A DNA stretch of 64,000 nucleotides from Persicobacter psychrovividus (GTDB lineage: Bacteria; Bacteroidota; Bacteroidia; Cytophagales; Cyclobacteriaceae): assembly GCF_036492425.1 (NCBI RefSeq), contig NZ_AP025292.1, positions 62,001-126,000 on the forward strand, given 5' to 3'. The notes under the pieces are model-generated. The model was not told where the DNA came from. It was given only the letters and a program-made list of their open reading frames with translations, and made no database searches. The translations under genes were made by a program, and so were the position numbers. Positions within the stretch are counted from its first letter, which is position 1. Every line of letters begins with the position of its first letter. Positions 27,006 through 33,580 of this stretch are shown here, one piece after another.

Positions 27006-27272
27006 ATGAAAAATATGTCAAAAGAGAAGTGTCAGAGTTGTGGGATGCCTTTATCCAAGGATCCGCAGGGTGGAGGAACGAATGCTGATGGAAGCAAGAG
27101 TGAGGAATTTTGCAGTCATTGTTATGTCGATGGGCAATTTTTGTTTGAGGGAACGGTAACAGAGTTTCAAAAGCATTGCAGAGAACAGATGGTCAAGAAA
27201 GGGTTTAACCGATTTGTAGCGTGGTTTTTTACATTGGGCATTCCCAAATTAAAGCGTTGGCAGTCATCGTAA
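27006..27272 (+). CDS. putative zinc-ribbon protein
   Basis: 88 residues (84 if the second ATG at 27018 is used). An N-terminal zinc-binding pattern CQSCGMP with a partner FCSHCYVDG gives a four-Cys site of the putative zinc-ribbon family (PF12674 type). The rest is helical and basic (FQKHCREQMVKKGFNRF, ending PKLKRWQSS). Often found alone in Bacteroidota genomes. A palindromic repeat ends only 3 nt before its start. Confidence 0.8.
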   Translation: MKNMSKEKCQSCGMPLSKDPQGGGTNADGSKSEEFCSHCYVDGQFLFEGTVTEFQKHCREQMVKKGFNRFVAWFFTLGIPKLKRWQSS

Positions 27273-27277
27273 TCGTC

Positions 27278-27306
27278 GTAGAGGCATCGCATGCGGTGCC
27301 TATATT
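27278..27306. repeat. interspersed palindrome, variant GAGGCATCGCATGCGGTGCC
   Basis: Same layout as the GCATGC-centred family (GTAGAG start, central GCATGC) with changed but still paired arms, so the palindrome is kept. Confidence 0.65.
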
Positions 27307-27318
27307 CGAATAAGAAAC

Positions 27319-27738
27319 ATGGAAAAAATATTGGTAAGCGCCTGTTTGGCGGGGAAGAGATGTCGGTATGATGGCAAGGACAATGGCGTCCCACAGATTC
27401 AGCAATTACATGCCGAGGGGCGTTGTGTGTTGGTTTGCCCAGAGGAGTTAGGTGGTTTGCCGACCCCACGAACCCCTGCTGAGATTGTCGGGAGTCAGGT
27501 GTTGACTAAAGATGGGGAGGATGTTACTGAAGCTTTTAATGCTGGGGCGGCAGCGGGCTTGAAGATCGCTCAGTCGGAAAATATTAAAGAGGCGATCTTA
27601 AAGGCAAAATCTCCGTCTTGTGGTTGTGGGCAGATTTATGATGGTTCCTTTTCGAGGAAACTGATTGTCGGAAATGGACAGTTTGCAGCGCAACTGCTAT
27701 CGGCAAGAATTAAAGTGAAAACAGAGTTGGATTTATAA
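27319..27738 (+). CDS. DUF523 family protein
   Basis: 139 residues, full length for the DUF523 family. Conserved cysteine motifs: ILVSACLAGKRCRYDG at the N terminus, VCPEELGGLPTPR, and AKSPSCGCGQIYDG. The family probably binds a metal or cluster; its function is unknown. The next gene follows after 11 nt in the same direction, so they are probably co-transcribed. Confidence 0.9.
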   Translation: MEKILVSACLAGKRCRYDGKDNGVPQIQQLHAEGRCVLVCPEELGGLPTPRTPAEIVGSQVLTKDGEDVTEAFNAGAAAGLKIAQSENIKEAILKAKSPSCGCGQIYDGSFSRKLIVGNGQFAAQLLSARIKVKTELDL

Positions 27739-27749
27739 AAATTTTTAGA

Positions 27750-28877
27750 TTGAGAGAAATACATTCAGCATCCGAATTTGAAAAAGTTTTAGCGCAGAAT
27801 AAGCGACTTACACGTCTGGCTTTTCAGGCCATAGACTTAAATCCATTCAAAGAAAAGTTACTTCATACCCCAATAAATAAGTGCTTGTTTCTGGGGTGTA
27901 AGATGGACAAAGACCTGATGTTTTACCTGCAATATGAGCAGGAAAATCAGCTCTTTCCTGAGTTGGATATGCCTTTTCATATGTTTCGGTCGGAATTATA
28001 TGACAAGGAAAGTATCTATAAAAACTTTGATCGTGAAGACCCTAAAAGTTACTACTATACACCCGATCATGTGATTTACAGTCACTATGTGAATTCGGGA
28101 AAACAGTTCGCTACTGACATCAGTGTTACGCTTGCGCAACGCTTGCATGACCATGCGATTACGGATGCACTGGAGGAATTTATCAAAAATTTTGATCCTG
28201 ATAAGCGCGTGGCAATCATGGGAGGGCATCAGCTCAAACGCACCGATGAAGATTATCTTCGGGTGGTGAAAATCTCCAAACAGCTGGCTGAAAAAGGTTA
28301 TTTGATGATGTCTGGCGGAGGCCCTGGTGCCATGGAAGCAACCCACGTGGGCGCATGGATGGCGGGACGTTCGGAAGCAGAATTACAGCAGGCATTGGAG
28401 GTATTGGTGCAGGCGCCAAGCTTTGAGGATGACGGCTGGCTGGCGACTTCCTTTGAGGTGATTGAGCGTTTCCCGAGGGATGAAAAATATGAGTCTTTGG
28501 GTATCCCGACCTGGGCATATGGACATGAACCACCAAGCCCTTTTGCTTCGAAAATCGCCAAATATTTCGCCAACTCTGTTCGTGAAGAAGGGCTATTGGC
28601 CATTGCCATGGGCGGGGTGATTTTCTCTCCCGGCAGTGCTGGAACCTTGCAGGAAATCTTTCAGGATGCCTGTCAGAATCATTATGAAACCTATGGCAAG
28701 GCGAGCCCGATGATCTTCCTGAATAAACAATTCTGGGAGGAGGAATTACCTATTTTCCCATTGATGCATAAGCTGAAGGCAAGACGCCGATACCGCCATT
28801 TACAACTCGGTATTGGCAGCGAACCTGAGGAGATTTTGCAACTGATCGAAACATTAGGACAGGTGCAGGATACCTAA
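27750..28877 (+). CDS. LOG/TIGR00730-like Rossmann-fold protein
   Basis: 375 residues. The C-terminal ~230 residues carry the lysine-decarboxylase-like (LOG) fold: VAIMGGHQL, then SGGGPGAMEA near residue 190 and FSPGSAGTLQEIF near 290, which match the nucleotide/phosphoribosyl loops GGGxxGxM and PGGxGTxxE with the second loop altered (SPGSAGT). An N-terminal ~130-residue extension is not recognised. LOG proteins release cytokinin-type bases from nucleotide monophosphates, but long bacterial homologs have no proven role. Start TTG 27750 is the first in frame; the next ATG (27903) would remove conserved-looking sequence. Confidence 0.8.
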   Translation: MREIHSASEFEKVLAQNKRLTRLAFQAIDLNPFKEKLLHTPINKCLFLGCKMDKDLMFYLQYEQENQLFPELDMPFHMFRSELYDKESIYKNFDREDPKSYYYTPDHVIYSHYVNSGKQFATDISVTLAQRLHDHAITDALEEFIKNFDPDKRVAIMGGHQLKRTDEDYLRVVKISKQLAEKGYLMMSGGGPGAMEATHVGAWMAGRSEAELQQALEVLVQAPSFEDDGWLATSFEVIERFPRDEKYESLGIPTWAYGHEPPSPFASKIAKYFANSVREEGLLAIAMGGVIFSPGSAGTLQEIFQDACQNHYETYGKASPMIFLNKQFWEEELPIFPLMHKLKARRRYRHLQLGIGSEPEEILQLIETLGQVQDT

Positions 28878-28899
28878 ATAAGTATCGGTCACCCTTTCA

Positions 28900-28948
28900 G
28901 GCATTTTTGCAGTAATCCGCTGGAACTGTGAAAATGCTTTTTTTATTT
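28900..28948 (+). terminator. intrinsic terminator of the DUF523/LOG pair
   Basis: GCATTTTtgCAG / CTGtgAAAATGC stem-loop followed by T7. Confidence 0.8.
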
Positions 28949-29101
28949 TTGATAATCCAATCAGCGTAAATCAATGGCGCAGATGAAAGGGTTAATTTTG
29001 TGCCGTTATTGAAGAAGTACGGAGGGATTAACAGTTAATATTACCCAAAAATAACCCAAGCCTCGGATCTTGTAAGCCTTTACATTACATCATTTTTTGA
29101 T

Positions 29102-30778
29102 ATGAAACATTGGTTTACTAAAGTGGTAGCGGTGGCCTCTCTGGCGACTTGCACCCTGCCCGCTATGGCAAGAAAAGTGAAAGATCAGGGGGAGATTATC
29201 TACCTGTCTTCTTATAATGGTAAAATGACTGGCGATACCATTCGGGTGTTTTTCGCAGATCAGAAGGCCCAAATTTTCAGTAAGCGTTCAAGCAAAAACG
29301 AGTTGCAACTGATTGATTATGCGCAGGCGCAAGGCTTAAGCGTATTGACCACCCAGGCGGGGGAGCACTACACTTTGCAACGCCCTTTTGAAAATATGCC
29401 AAGCATGACCGCCACTGGGGAAACAGAAAAAATTGCGGGGGTACTTTGTGAGAAATATGAGTTCGTTTCTTTCTCGAACAAGATGGAAATGTGGATTGCC
29501 AAAGACAGCAAGATTCATGGTTCTCCTTATAACAGTATGGGTGCCGACAAAGGGCTTGTGCTGAAGGTACGCCGTAATGGCAACAGCACGATTGAGGCTG
29601 CAAAAATCAATTATAAAAAGCTGAAACCTGAAGCGCTGAACTGGCCTTCGGACTTTGGGAAATTTGTTGATGCCCCACATTATACTCAACAGCAAATTGA
29701 GAACAGATACGAGACCATTCCGGTGTTCGATCATCAGCATTTGAACTTTGGCGATGAATTGAAGGCGGTAACGAATCCGCAGGAAAATGTGGCTTATCGA
29801 GTAAGTAAGGGAGCAGTGGTTTTGAAGAAAATCCGATTGCCCAAGCGGGATGATGCGCGTGTTTTTGCCCGCCTGACGCAATACTCCGAAGGTGATGCAT
29901 ATGACCGTACAGGTTCTGTTTTTGTGATTCCTACGGATAAACCGAAAAGCTTTTTGGATGCCTTCTTCCAAGGGCTGGATCAGGTGCCGAGTTTCAAGGA
30001 TAATAAAGGTAGAACGTATCAGGGCATGACCGTTACCGACGACTATACCCCACCGATGGAACTGATGCGTTTCTTCACTTCTTTTGGGGTACGGGCTTAT
30101 AATGATAAGCGTCCGATTGCGGGCTATCCGTGGGCAGATTCTACCATTTACAAACAGGATATTTCCGAGTTGTTGCCCGCAATGCAGGAGGAGGTTTGGA
30201 TCGGGGTTTTTATCGGAAACTATGCCAAAAACGGACACAATGTGAGCCTGGACCTGATGTACTACCCTTCTGAAGAACCCAAAACAAAAAAATGGGTATC
30301 CCCTATTTTTGATACCGTTAATTTGATGGAAATGGCGGGTCAGGAGTACCCGAAAATGTTTGATGGGGACACCCTTGAAGTGGAAGTGAATATTCCTGAA
30401 GGCGTGAAGAATGTGCGCCTGCGCTATGTGCCGACCGGTCATGGTGGCTGGGGCACGGGCGATGAATTTGTGCCGAAAGAAAACCGCATTTTTGTCGATG
30501 GGAAGCTGTCGTATCGATTTACACCATGGAGAACCGATTGCGCCACATACCGCCTGAGCAACCCCGCTTCGGGCAACTTCGGAAATGGGATGTCATCCTC
30601 AGACTTGAGTCGTTCGAATTGGTGTCCGGGTACTTTGACCCAACCGACATTCATCAGCATGCCGGAGCTTACTCCGGGGAAACACCTTATTCGGGTAGCG
30701 ATCCCACAGGGAGCAGATGCAGGAACCATGTTCAATTTCTGGTGCGTGAGTGGTACTCTGATCGGGGATTACGAATAA
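29102..30778 (+). CDS. secreted PNGase F-like N-glycanase with N-terminal DUF4412-like domain
   Basis: 558 residues. Signal peptide ~1-23 (cut after PAMA). Residues ~30-180 resemble DUF4412 (TGETEKIAGVLCEKYEF). From about 240 to the end it matches peptide-N-glycosidase F: AYDRTGSVFVI with Asp268 in the place of catalytic Asp60, a GHGGWGTGDEF loop with Glu455 in the place of Glu206, PWRTDC, NPASG and SRSNWCPGT. The residue matching Glu118 of PNGase F appears not to be Glu (region GVFIGNYAKNGH) in my hand alignment. PNGase F cleaves N-glycans from Asn, so host or algal glycoproteins are likely substrates. Followed by its own terminator. Confidence 0.85.
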   Translation: MKHWFTKVVAVASLATCTLPAMARKVKDQGEIIYLSSYNGKMTGDTIRVFFADQKAQIFSKRSSKNELQLIDYAQAQGLSVLTTQAGEHYTLQRPFENMPSMTATGETEKIAGVLCEKYEFVSFSNKMEMWIAKDSKIHGSPYNSMGADKGLVLKVRRNGNSTIEAAKINYKKLKPEALNWPSDFGKFVDAPHYTQQQIENRYETIPVFDHQHLNFGDELKAVTNPQENVAYRVSKGAVVLKKIRLPKRDDARVFARLTQYSEGDAYDRTGSVFVIPTDKPKSFLDAFFQGLDQVPSFKDNKGRTYQGMTVTDDYTPPMELMRFFTSFGVRAYNDKRPIAGYPWADSTIYKQDISELLPAMQEEVWIGVFIGNYAKNGHNVSLDLMYYPSEEPKTKKWVSPIFDTVNLMEMAGQEYPKMFDGDTLEVEVNIPEGVKNVRLRYVPTGHGGWGTGDEFVPKENRIFVDGKLSYRFTPWRTDCATYRLSNPASGNFGNGMSSSDLSRSNWCPGTLTQPTFISMPELTPGKHLIRVAIPQGADAGTMFNFWCVSGTLIGDYE

Positions 30779-30811
30779 AGTACAGATTATACATTACACT
30801 TTTCATAACGT

Positions 30812-30847
30812 TGAGGCCACCCTTTGCACATGGGGTGGCTTTTTTTA
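30812..30847 (+). terminator. intrinsic terminator of the PNGase F-like gene
   Basis: GCCACCC / GGGGTGGC stem, then T7. Confidence 0.85.
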
Positions 30848-30912
30848 TTGATAATAAAGTGAAAAATTGTAATTTTAAAGTAAAGAATAGTGGGTTATTA
30901 AACAGATCACTT

Positions 30913-31059
30913 ATGACAACTCAACCTATCCTCAAATTACTTAAAGAAACTTTGACCTATGGAATAGGTGTAATTATGGGATCATTTTTCGGCTATTGGG
31001 CGATGAAGAAGATTTTTACTTTATTGACCGTTAATGGGCTTTGGCGGGAGGTTTTTTGA
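30913..31059 (+). CDS. 48-aa small membrane protein
   Basis: Not recognised. MTTQPILKLLKETLTYGIGV starts one amphipathic-to-hydrophobic segment (about residues 14-35, GIGVIMGSFFGYWAM), followed by KKIFTLL. Its stop is one base before the ATG of the CPBP-protease frame, so the two are likely co-translated. May be a partner or an immunity-type peptide; nothing more can be said. Confidence 0.5.
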   Translation: MTTQPILKLLKETLTYGIGVIMGSFFGYWAMKKIFTLLTVNGLWREVF

Positions 31060-31060
31060 A

Positions 31061-31678
31061 ATGAATTCTTCCCTGAAACTTTATCTACAAGCACCGAGCA
31101 TATCGATACCTAATGTAAATTATAAAGAAATAGTCTTGGCTGGAGTGGTGCTCAAGGTATAGATTAGTTTGGTTTCGGTATTTTTGGGGCTGTTGTTGTA
31201 TTTCAAGTACGCCTTCAACTTTTATGATTTCAAGCTGGCCAATACTGAAGTTCTTTGGTGGAAGGCGGTTATCCTCGGGCCTGTTTTCGAAGAATTGACT
31301 TGCCGATTGTGGCATGATTTCAAAACACGAAATCTTATTTTATCCACCGGATTAATAGGTGGCTATCTTCTTTTTATTGGGCTAAATTGGGCACTTGTCG
31401 GTCTTTTGTGCTTGCTTACTTGTATCTTTTTGGGAAGGCAACTTGATCAAGTGCCGATCAATCGGAATATCGTCATTCACCTGAGTACCCTGCTATTTGT
31501 GTTGGCACATTATCGTGTGGGACTTGAAAGTGATTTGACCACTTGGTACGAACAAACTTATTACTATTTACAACTTCTACCTGTCGGTTTGTTTTTGGCT
31601 TATTTGCGAAATGTGAAAGGAATCGGCGCCTGCATTTTGCTTCATATGCTTAATAATGGACTGTCGATGTTATTCTAA
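31061..31678 (+). pseudogene. CPBP (CAAX/Abi-type) intramembrane metalloprotease with in-frame TAG stop
   Basis: The frame from ATG 31061 encodes a sensible N terminus and half of a first membrane helix (KEIVLAGVVLKV), meets TAG at 31160-31162, and continues in the same frame as ISLVSVFLGLLLYFKY to 31678. All three CPBP motifs are intact after the stop: EELTCR (EExxxR), FVLAH (FxxxH) and HMLNN (HxxxN). So one nonsense change splits an otherwise complete ~205-residue protease. Otherwise translation restarts at TTG 31169, giving a 169-residue protein with a shortened first helix. CPBP proteins process prenylated or peptide substrates and often act in bacteriocin immunity. Confidence 0.75.
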
Positions 31679-31688
31679 ATTATGTTTT

Positions 31689-31730
31689 GTACCTATCGGT
31701 ACGGACGTTGCATGCAACGTCCCTACGGTA
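31689..31730. repeat. interspersed palindrome, GACGTTGCATGCAACGTC family (copy 2, inverted)
   Basis: Core GACGTTGCATGCAACGTC flanked by TTTTGTACCTATCGGTAC on the left, the reverse complement of the right flank of copy 4. Confidence 0.88.
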
Positions 31731-31796
31731 GTAGAAATCATATTTTTGGTTGGGTAATGGTATATTTTCGATAAGCTAATCCTAAATTTTACGGAT

Positions 31797-31943
31797 ATGA
31801 AAAATTATTTTGACTCAAATTTATTCCGCTTAACCAAATCAACACGTCTTTATGCGGGTATCGGTTTGATTGCCTTTTCCTGGTTGGTTATTGAGCACCT
31901 TGGTGAGAAGATCGGGGTGTTGTTGTATGTGTTGGTGAATTGA
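31797..31943 (+). CDS. 48-aa small membrane protein
   Basis: Not recognised. MKNYFDSNLFRLTKSTRLYA precedes one helix (GIGLIAFSWLVIEHLG), then EKIGVLLYVLVN. Lies between two interspersed repeats. Coding evidence is only the clean frame and the helix design, so this is tentative. Confidence 0.4.
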   Translation: MKNYFDSNLFRLTKSTRLYAGIGLIAFSWLVIEHLGEKIGVLLYVLVN

Positions 31944-31960
31944 TGGATTGAATATTTTCC

Positions 31961-32020
31961 ACGGGTTGAAACCCGAGGCTTTTGTAAAATGTACCTTCGG
32001 CACATGCGTTATGTGGGCTT
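31961..32020. repeat. interspersed repeat, CCCGAGGCTTTTGTAAAATG type (copy 1)
   Basis: Hairpin ACGGGTT/AACCCG, then GCTTTTGTAAAATGTACCTT and a CGGCACATG tail. A second copy, with GCTTTTACAAAATGTACCTT and CAGCACATG, is at 53365-53422. Confidence 0.75.
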
Positions 32021-32077
32021 ATTTATAAATATTGGCTACCTTGTTGAGCTTCGATATTTGAGTATAAATTGGTGAAA

Positions 32078-32374
32078 ATGACGAAAGATCAGCACGTAAA
32101 GGCCTTAGCATTGGTTGATAGCCTGATGAGTAAAGAAAAGATGAGCCTTAAGGAAGAGGCTTTAATGGACAGCTTAGTGGATCAGATTGAAGCGTATGAA
32201 GAACGCTGGGCCTCTGAAGAGATTGAAGATGAGTTATCACCGGATGAATTTGATGAAACCTTTCACCTCCTTCGCTCAAAGATGAATACAGAGCGTCTTT
32301 ACAGGGCTATTGAGCAGGTGGATCATGGGAAAGTAAAGCAGATCGATTGGTGTGAATTAATAGATTTACCTTAA
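32078..32374 (+). CDS. 98-aa acidic helical protein, HigA-antitoxin-like N terminus
   Basis: Not firmly recognised. The first ~45 residues (KALALVDSLMSKEKMSLKEE, then ALMDSLVDQIEAYEERW) resemble the N-terminal helical segment of HigA-type antitoxins, but the helix-turn-helix expected after it is missing; the second half is acidic and helical. Start: ATG 32078 (TTG 32069 also in frame). No toxin gene is next to it. It may be a remnant or a stand-alone regulator. Confidence 0.55.
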   Translation: MTKDQHVKALALVDSLMSKEKMSLKEEALMDSLVDQIEAYEERWASEEIEDELSPDEFDETFHLLRSKMNTERLYRAIEQVDHGKVKQIDWCELIDLP

Positions 32375-32388
32375 CGTACCATTGCAAG

Positions 32389-32521
32389 TCACCCCACAAA
32401 ATACCTTCTCTCCTTGTACTGATCATCGACCGTCAGCGTCATTGCCTGTTCAATTTCCTTGATGTCTTTGCTGGCTGTTTGGCGGGAAACCTTACACTTC
32501 TGACTGTAGATGGAAATCGTT
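32389..32521 (-). pseudogene. C-terminal remnant of a helix-turn-helix (Fic-like) gene
   Basis: Directly downstream of the phosphoesterase stop, another minus-strand frame encodes SIYSQKCKVSRQTASKDIKE and ends ERRYFVG. The KVSRQTASKDIKEIE core is a typical winged-HTH recognition helix, as at the C terminus of Fic-family proteins. Everything upstream in that frame is the phosphoesterase gene read out of frame, so only a fragment remains. Confidence 0.4.
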
Positions 32522-33241
32522 CTACCTCGCCTTCTCCAAAGCCTCGGCAAACTTATCGGGAAAGTCCGAATCCAAAATGCCTTGCATCGCCTTTTTGACA
32601 TCGTAACTGAAACGAGGAAAACTAACTTTGAGTGATTGTGGATCTTTAGGGTCAAGCTGGTCAAATTCCAAAAGGGCACAACAGCCGTCGGTATTGCGGT
32701 CTTTGGGTTTGCCCGCCGAACCGACATTGATCACATGTTTGTAATGCTCCCCTTGCTGAATGATGCGATGATACGGCAGGTGCGTATGTCCACTCAAAAA
32801 CAGATCGGCATTGCTTTCAGCCATCATTTTCAAAACATCCGCCTCTGGATAATCCTCCAACAAATAATCATTGATCGCCTTCTTGCTTCCGTGCATCATT
32901 TCCATTCGGAAGACCTTCTCCCCTGTTCCAAATTCCAAACTCAGGTGGCGGGGCAACTGCTGTAAAAAGCGTCTTTGCTCCTCTCCCAATAGCTTTTGGG
33001 TCAGGCCTCCATTGGAAGTGTCCCCTGTCAAGTCTTTTAATTGTTTCTCATCATGATTACCCATGATGGTTGGAATGCGGTGCTTTCGGATGCGGTCAAT
33101 CACCTCATTTGCCCAAACATTATAACCAACCAAATCCCCCAAACAGTAAATGGCATCGGGCTGAATTTCTTCGGCTTTTTGGAGGAAGGCTTCGAAGGCG
33201 GGCAAGTTGGCGTGGATATCGGAGAAGAAAAGGAGTTTCAT
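32522..33241 (-). CDS. metallophosphoesterase (YfcE-like)
   Basis: 239 residues. Calcineurin-like motifs in order: FFSDIHANLPAF (DxH), YCLGDLVGYN (GDxxGYN), MGNHDEK (GNHD), and LSGHTHLPYH (GHTH). These six residues bind two metals. The family hydrolyses phosphodiesters or nucleotides; the substrate is unknown. Single gene. Confidence 0.92.
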   Translation of the reverse strand: MKLLFFSDIHANLPAFEAFLQKAEEIQPDAIYCLGDLVGYNVWANEVIDRIRKHRIPTIMGNHDEKQLKDLTGDTSNGGLTQKLLGEEQRRFLQQLPRHLSLEFGTGEKVFRMEMMHGSKKAINDYLLEDYPEADVLKMMAESNADLFLSGHTHLPYHRIIQQGEHYKHVINVGSAGKPKDRNTDGCCALLEFDQLDPKDPQSLKVSFPRFSYDVKKAMQGILDSDFPDKFAEALEKAR

Positions 33242-33389
33242 GGGGTTGTTTTTTTGTGGTAACTAATAATGTTGGGGGGGAATGACCATGATTTACAGGA
33301 TTACCATGATTTTTTTTGCTCTATGTCGCTTAGTATTAGCCTGTCGAAAATATGCCATTAGCTTATCCAAAAACATCATTTTTAGTGCC

Positions 33390-33432
33390 GTAAAAACGTT
33401 GCATGCAACGTCCGTACCGTGAGGTACAAAAA
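33390..33432. repeat. interspersed palindrome, GACGTTGCATGCAACGTC family (copy 3)
   Basis: AACGTTGCATGCAACG core followed by TCCGTACCGTGAGGTACAAA, sharing the right flank of copy 4 (CCGTACCGATAGGTACAAAA). Rest of the 33242-33514 gap shows no gene. Confidence 0.85.
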
Positions 33433-33514
33433 TACGCGACAGCCCAGTTTAGCGTAAAGCTTTGTAGATAAGTAAATCCCCCTTTACAATTCTTAATTGA
33501 TGCCTAAAGATAAA

Positions 33515-33548
33515 CAAAAAAAGGTCGTAAACTTTCGCTTACGACCTC
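33515..33548 (-). terminator. intrinsic terminator of the PL6 lyase gene
   Basis: GGTCGTAA / TTACGACC with an 8-nt loop; on the minus strand a T8 tract follows. Confidence 0.85.
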
Positions 33549-33580
33549 GTGTTTGACAATTCTATGACAGAGAATTGAAT

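Noticed and set aside
29336-30442. 368-codon minus-strand ORF opposite the PNGase F-like gene
   Set aside because: Antisense shadow; His/Arg-rich composition typical of reverse-frame reading.
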